The notes under the pieces are model-generated. The model did no database searches, had not been told where the DNA came from, and worked only from the letters and a program-made list of their open reading frames with translations. Position numbers and translations under genes: made by a program. From an uncultured Flavobacteriaceae bacterium (GTDB taxonomy: Bacteria > Bacteroidota > Bacteroidia > Flavobacteriales > Flavobacteriaceae), in the NCBI GenBank assembly GCA_947501625.1, contig CANMWN010000003.1, positions 333,437 to 397,436 on the forward strand: a stretch of 64,000 nt of DNA. The letters are read 5' to 3'. Positions 60,994-64,000 of the stretch are shown here, piece after piece. Position 1 is the first letter of the stretch; each line of letters starts with the position of its first letter.

Positions 60994-61335
60994 ATGTCTA
61001 CAAGAAAACAACTATTTGGGGTGTTGTTATTATTTTGTTTTTTTACAATTAATGCAACCAATAATAAGAGTAAAGCATCATTTATTGGAACAGCTGTGAT
61101 TACAGATGTTGACGCATCATTATCATTTTTCATTCCTGAAGAATATAATTCGGTTTATGTTTATGTAAGCGATTATGAAAAAAATGTTTTTCAAAAAGTG
61201 AAAGTTTATCAAAGAGGTAATGGAACAATTATTTGTGATAAAGATGGGCTTGAAAACGGTACATATTATTATACAATGATTGTAGATGGAGTAGAAGTAG
61301 ATACTCAAAAATTAGAAATTAAGAAAAAACTCTAG
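60994..61335 (+). CDS. Small secreted beta-rich protein, family uncertain
   Basis: A 113-residue exported protein (signal ending CFFTINA). The mature part has alternating strands, and the end GTYYYTMIVDGVEVDTQKLEIKK looks like the last strands of an immunoglobulin-like or DUF3244-like domain, similar to type-IX sorting tails but much shorter. No enzymatic motif is visible. It has its own promoter and is followed by a strong hairpin. It overlaps the convergent NUDIX gene by four bases at the stops. Confidence 0.65.
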   Translation: MSTRKQLFGVLLLFCFFTINATNNKSKASFIGTAVITDVDASLSFFIPEEYNSVYVYVSDYEKNVFQKVKVYQRGNGTIICDKDGLENGTYYYTMIVDGVEVDTQKLEIKKKL

Positions 61336-61931
61336 CTAGTTTTATTAATATAAATTATTAATCCGCTTTTTTTAGCGGATTTTTTTTTATGCCAATCTTT
61401 TTTAATCTCAGTTATGATAAGTTTATAATACTCTTTATTATGCGGTACAATATTGTTTTCTAAAGTGTTATTAGTTAATTTTTCAAACTCATTGATATTA
61501 ATAAATCTTAAGTCGCTCAATTCATCTTTTTGAATAGTTAAATCACTTAATTTATTATTTAATTGACTTAAATAAATATAATGAATTTCATTATCAATAA
61601 ATGAGTCATTATGCTTAAAATACTCTTTGAAATTGCCTATAAATTTTAAATCGGATTCGCTTACTGTTAAACCAATTTCTTCTTCAATTTCTCTAATAGC
61701 AGCTGTAATTAATTTCTCTCCACTACTTATATGACCTGCAACAGATACATCCCATAAATTTGGAAATGCAATTTTTGAGTTGGCTCTTTTTTGTAATAGT
61801 AATTCACTATTTAAATTATAAAACCAAATATGCACGGATGCGTGAAACAATCCGTGCATATGAGCATAAGATTTTAAACAAGTTTTTTTAACAGTTAAAT
61901 CAGGATTTAAAATGTCAATTAACTCATCCAT
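61332..61931 (-). CDS. NUDIX hydrolase, isopentenyl-diphosphate-isomerase-like
   Basis: A 199-residue NUDIX protein. The NUDIX box is GHISSGEKLITAAIREIEEEIGL, complete with the REIEEEIG core. The region HASVHIWFYNLNSELLLQKRANSKIAFPNLWDVSVAGH resembles type I isopentenyl-diphosphate isomerases and the YfcD-like group. True Idi needs specific cysteine and glutamate residues that I cannot confirm here, so it may hydrolyse a nucleotide instead. The last codons overlap the terminator at 61360-61388. It lies five bases after the M42 peptidase gene on the same strand. Confidence 0.85.
   Translation of the reverse strand: MDELIDILNPDLTVKKTCLKSYAHMHGLFHASVHIWFYNLNSELLLQKRANSKIAFPNLWDVSVAGHISSGEKLITAAIREIEEEIGLTVSESDLKFIGNFKEYFKHNDSFIDNEIHYIYLSQLNNKLSDLTIQKDELSDLRFININEFEKLTNNTLENNIVPHNKEYYKLIITEIKKDWHKKKSAKKSGLIIYINKTS
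61360..61388 (+). terminator. Rho-independent terminator inside the 3' end of the NUDIX gene
   Basis: Arms AATCCGCT and AGCGGATT with a six-T loop, followed by a run of T to 61388. It lies 25 bases past the stop of the small secreted protein gene and ends that transcript. It falls within the coding sequence of the convergent NUDIX gene, where it encodes a lysine- and serine-rich C-terminus. Confidence 0.85.
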
Positions 61932-61936
61932 CTAAA

Positions 61937-63028
61937 TTATTTAAAGTATGAGAATGTTTCTCCTTCTTTTATTTTTAATAATGTTTCGTAAATCATACTA
62001 ATTACACTTTCTACATCTTCTCTATGCACCATTTCAACAGTTGTATGCATATAGCGAAGAGGAAGTGAGATAAGAGCTGAGGCAACACCACCATTAGAGT
62101 AAGCAAAAGCATCAGTATCTGTTCCAGTTGCTCTTGAAAGAGCCGATCGTTGAAAAGGAATCTTTTTTTCCTCAGCAGTATCCGTAATCAAATCACGTAA
62201 CTTTTGTTGTACTGCAGGAGCATAAGCTACAACTGGACCCTTACCTAATTCTAGATGACCTTCTTTTTTCTTATCAATCATTGGTGTGGTTGTATCATGA
62301 GTGACATCAGTAACAATCGCAACATTAGGTTTGATAGTTTGAGTAATCATTTCTGCACCACGAAGACCAATTTCTTCTTGCACTGAATTTGTGACATACA
62401 ATCCAAATGGAAGTGTTTTTTTATTTTCTTTTAATAAACGAGCAACTTCTGCAATCATAAATCCACCCATTCTATTATCTAATGCTCTACAAACAAATTT
62501 ATCTCCATTCAAAATATGAAATTCATCAGGATAGGTAATAACACAACCAACATGAACACCTAGTTTTTCAACTTCTTCTTTAGTAGCACAACCAGTATCT
62601 ATAAAAATATTTTCTAATTTAGGAGGTTCTTCTTTTCCTCTATTTCTTGTGTGAATTGCTGGCCAGCCAAATACACCTTTTACAATTCCTTTTTTAGTAT
62701 GGATATTCACGACTTTACTTGGTGCTATTTGATGGTCAGAACCTCCGTTTCTTATCACATAAATTAATCCATTATCAGAAATATAATTTACATACCAAGA
62801 GATTTCATCTGCATGACCTTCAATTACAACTTTATATGCTGCTTTAGGGTTAATTACACCAACAGCAGTTCCATAAGTATCAGTAATAAATTCATCTACA
62901 TATGGTTTTAGATAGTTCATCCAAATTTTTTGACCTTCCCATTCATAACCAGTTGGAGAAGCATTATTTAAGTATTTTTCAAGGAAATCGATTGATTTTT
63001 TATTTAGCATTGATTTTTTTTTAGGCAT
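61937..63028 (-). CDS. M42-family aminopeptidase
   Basis: A 363-residue metallo-aminopeptidase of the M42 (glutamyl aminopeptidase / endoglucanase M-like) family. Metal ligands are seen in IEGHADEIS (His), CRALDNRMGG (Asp), VTNSVQEEIGLRGAE (catalytic Glu and ligand Glu), IVTDVTHDTT (Asp) and LRYMHTTVEMVH (His). I start at the ATG at 63028 (MPKKKSMLNKKSIDFLEKYL), since the ATG at 63067 adds a leader not seen in the family. It should trim peptides in the cytoplasm. It is probably co-transcribed with the NUDIX gene five bases downstream. Confidence 0.92.
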   Translation of the reverse strand: MPKKKSMLNKKSIDFLEKYLNNASPTGYEWEGQKIWMNYLKPYVDEFITDTYGTAVGVINPKAAYKVVIEGHADEISWYVNYISDNGLIYVIRNGGSDHQIAPSKVVNIHTKKGIVKGVFGWPAIHTRNRGKEEPPKLENIFIDTGCATKEEVEKLGVHVGCVITYPDEFHILNGDKFVCRALDNRMGGFMIAEVARLLKENKKTLPFGLYVTNSVQEEIGLRGAEMITQTIKPNVAIVTDVTHDTTTPMIDKKKEGHLELGKGPVVAYAPAVQQKLRDLITDTAEEKKIPFQRSALSRATGTDTDAFAYSNGGVASALISLPLRYMHTTVEMVHREDVESVISMIYETLLKIKEGETFSYFK

Positions 63029-63084
63029 AAAATTTATTTTCATCAAAAATAGTGAAGTTTTATTCATTATAAAAATAATTATAA

Positions 63085-63117
63085 TTGGGGATCAATTAGA
63101 AAATAGATGTAATTTTG
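63085..63117 (+). promoter_or_regulatory. Possible promoter before the DUF4294 gene
   Basis: TTG (63085-63087), a 22-base spacer and TAATTTTG (63110-63117). The -7 octamer is an exact match and the spacer is within the accepted range. The ATG follows 26 bases later. Confidence 0.5.
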
Positions 63118-63143
63118 GAACGGTTTTAGCGTTAAAGCAAAAG

Positions 63144-63827
63144 ATGAAGAAATATATTTTTATACTCATATATATAATAGGTGTAAATCTTTATGGTCAA
63201 GATGAGAAATTGATAAAAAAAGATTCATTATTTGTTTATGGAGATTATTTAGTTTTTAATGGTGATTCTATTTTAATAGAATTAGATGAGGTGATATTGT
63301 TGAATAAACTGAAATTTAAAACAACTTATGATAAGAATTACTATTATTGGTTTAGGAAAAAAACGTTGAAAGCCTATCCTTATGCCAAATTAGCTGCAGA
63401 AAGACTTGAAACTTTGAATGCTCGATTAGAAAAAATTAAATCTAAAAGAAAGAAAAAGAAATATATAAAAACTGTTCAGAAGTATTTGGAAGGGGAATTT
63501 ACTGATCAATTAAAAAAAATGACTCGAACAGAAGGAAGAATCTTAATTAAGTTAATTCATCGACAAACTGGGAAAACAACTTTTGAATTAATTAAAGATA
63601 TAAGGAGTGGGTGGAAAGCGTTTTGGTATAATAATACTGCAAAACTTTTCAAGCTATCTCTAAAGTCTGAGTATAACCCTGAAACAATAAATGAAGATTT
63701 TTTGATTGAAGATATCTTACAAAGAGCTTTTGTCGACGACATACTTGAAAAACAACATTCAAAATTAGATTTTGACTACCATAAAATTGCTTCAGATAAC
63801 AATAACCTTATCCATATTGAGAAATAA
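63144..63827 (+). CDS. DUF4294 exported protein
   Basis: A 227-residue exported protein (signal ending IIGVNLYGQ) of the DUF4294 family. The conserved core is YYYWFRKKTLKAYPYAKLAAERLETLNARLEKIKSKRKKKKYIK, then EGRILIKLIHRQTGKTTFELIKDIRSGWKAFWYN and LKSEYNPETINEDFLIEDILQRA. The family is limited to Bacteroidota and has no established function. It is divergent from the M42 peptidase gene. The 173 bases after it contain only a promoter that points out of the window. Confidence 0.88.
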   Translation: MKKYIFILIYIIGVNLYGQDEKLIKKDSLFVYGDYLVFNGDSILIELDEVILLNKLKFKTTYDKNYYYWFRKKTLKAYPYAKLAAERLETLNARLEKIKSKRKKKKYIKTVQKYLEGEFTDQLKKMTRTEGRILIKLIHRQTGKTTFELIKDIRSGWKAFWYNNTAKLFKLSLKSEYNPETINEDFLIEDILQRAFVDDILEKQHSKLDFDYHKIASDNNNLIHIEK

Positions 63828-63901
63828 ATTTTACCTACCTATCATTATATGAGACTATAAGGTCAATAATCTACTATTGTTAATAACTTTACTTGAATTA
63901 A

Positions 63902-63934
63902 TTTGTTTTAATTTCATTTCTATTTGTACCTTTG
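63902..63934 (+). promoter_or_regulatory. Bacteroidota promoter pointing out of the window
   Basis: TTTG (63902-63905), a 21-base spacer and TACCTTTG (63927-63934) match the consensus exactly. No start codon with a convincing frame follows before the window ends, so the gene or RNA it serves lies beyond. Confidence 0.6.
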
Positions 63935-64000
63935 CCTGCTCAAAATATTGGAATAAAGATTAAGGTATTTTGGATAGTTCTTTTTAGTGTTTAGTTGGGT

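Noticed and set aside
1..64000. CRISPR arrays, insertion sequences, prophage genes, tRNA or rRNA genes
   Set aside because: No regular spaced repeats, transposase or integrase motifs, phage structural proteins or RNA-gene folds were recognised on reading both strands. A dedicated tRNA and covariance-model scan would be needed to exclude short RNA genes.

Overview
The window is a chromosomal segment of a low-GC Bacteroidota, most likely a marine Flavobacteriaceae. The support comes from the sequence: gliding-motility genes gldF and gldG, a fused ccoN-ccoO oxidase, DUF2911 and DUF4294 proteins, a FecI/FecR-type sigma system with a TonB-dependent receptor, and promoter elements of the Bacteroidota type (TTTG, about 19-21 bases, then TAnnTTTG). 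No rRNA, tRNA, insertion sequence, phage gene or CRISPR array was recognised, and no gene-free stretch exceeds 300 bases.

Layout. 1-6.3 kb holds minus-strand housekeeping and peripheral genes: the 5' part of ggt, acpH, two small unknown membrane proteins, a serine hydrolase, a membrane-anchored AraC-type regulator, dnaN and a small lipoprotein. 6.4-11.2 kb is a plus-strand cluster: a PIG-L family deacetylase, a 35-residue membrane peptide, a sodium:solute symporter and an acetyltransferase. 11.2-16.2 kb (minus) has two DUF2911 proteins, gldG, gldF, a small monooxygenase-fold protein and a SAM hydrolase. 16.3-20.5 kb (plus) has a phoH-like gene, an unknown membrane protein, purC, a yeast-like cytosine deaminase and a metallophosphoesterase.

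20.5-48.5 kb is the heart of the window, a low-oxygen and nitrogen-oxide respiration island. It starts with an FNR-like regulator, followed by ccoI-deoD-hemN and the cbb3 oxidase operon ccoS-ccoNO-ccoQ-ccoP-ccoG-ccoH-safE. Next come a CoA-transferase or hydrolase, a membrane protein resembling heme-copper oxidase subunit I, a ModE-like regulator with a thioredoxin-like partner, and a periplasmic nitrate reductase operon. That operon is napD, napA, a tetraheme napB, a tetraheme lipoprotein, an NrfC-like Fe-S subunit and an NrfD-like membrane subunit. After a PLP decarboxylase, a minus-strand copper nitrite reductase operon follows: nirK-cytochrome fusion, SUMF1-like, SCO, RIC and porin. Six 14-base palindromes of the form ATGAY-N4-RTCAT sit upstream of six transcription units. 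Each is followed, after exactly 22 bases, by a -7-like octamer, which points to one FNR-type regulon for the island.

48.5-52.4 kb has terC, a YHYH-domain lipoprotein, a YwqK-like repeat lipoprotein, a second SCO protein and a TauE-type transporter. 52.4-58.9 kb is a cell-surface signalling locus: ECF sigma factor, FecR and TonB-dependent receptor on the plus strand, divergent from two paralogous modular lipoproteins. 58.9-64 kb has acs, a small secreted protein, an Idi-like NUDIX hydrolase, an M42 peptidase, a DUF4294 protein, and a promoter pointing out of the window.

Working model (inference): the cell uses a high-affinity cbb3 oxidase when oxygen is scarce. It reduces nitrate to nitrite with Nap, fed by an NrfCD-type quinol module and multiheme cytochromes, and nitrite to NO with NirK, with RIC repairing nitrosative damage. 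No clear NO reductase or N2O reductase is present in this window.
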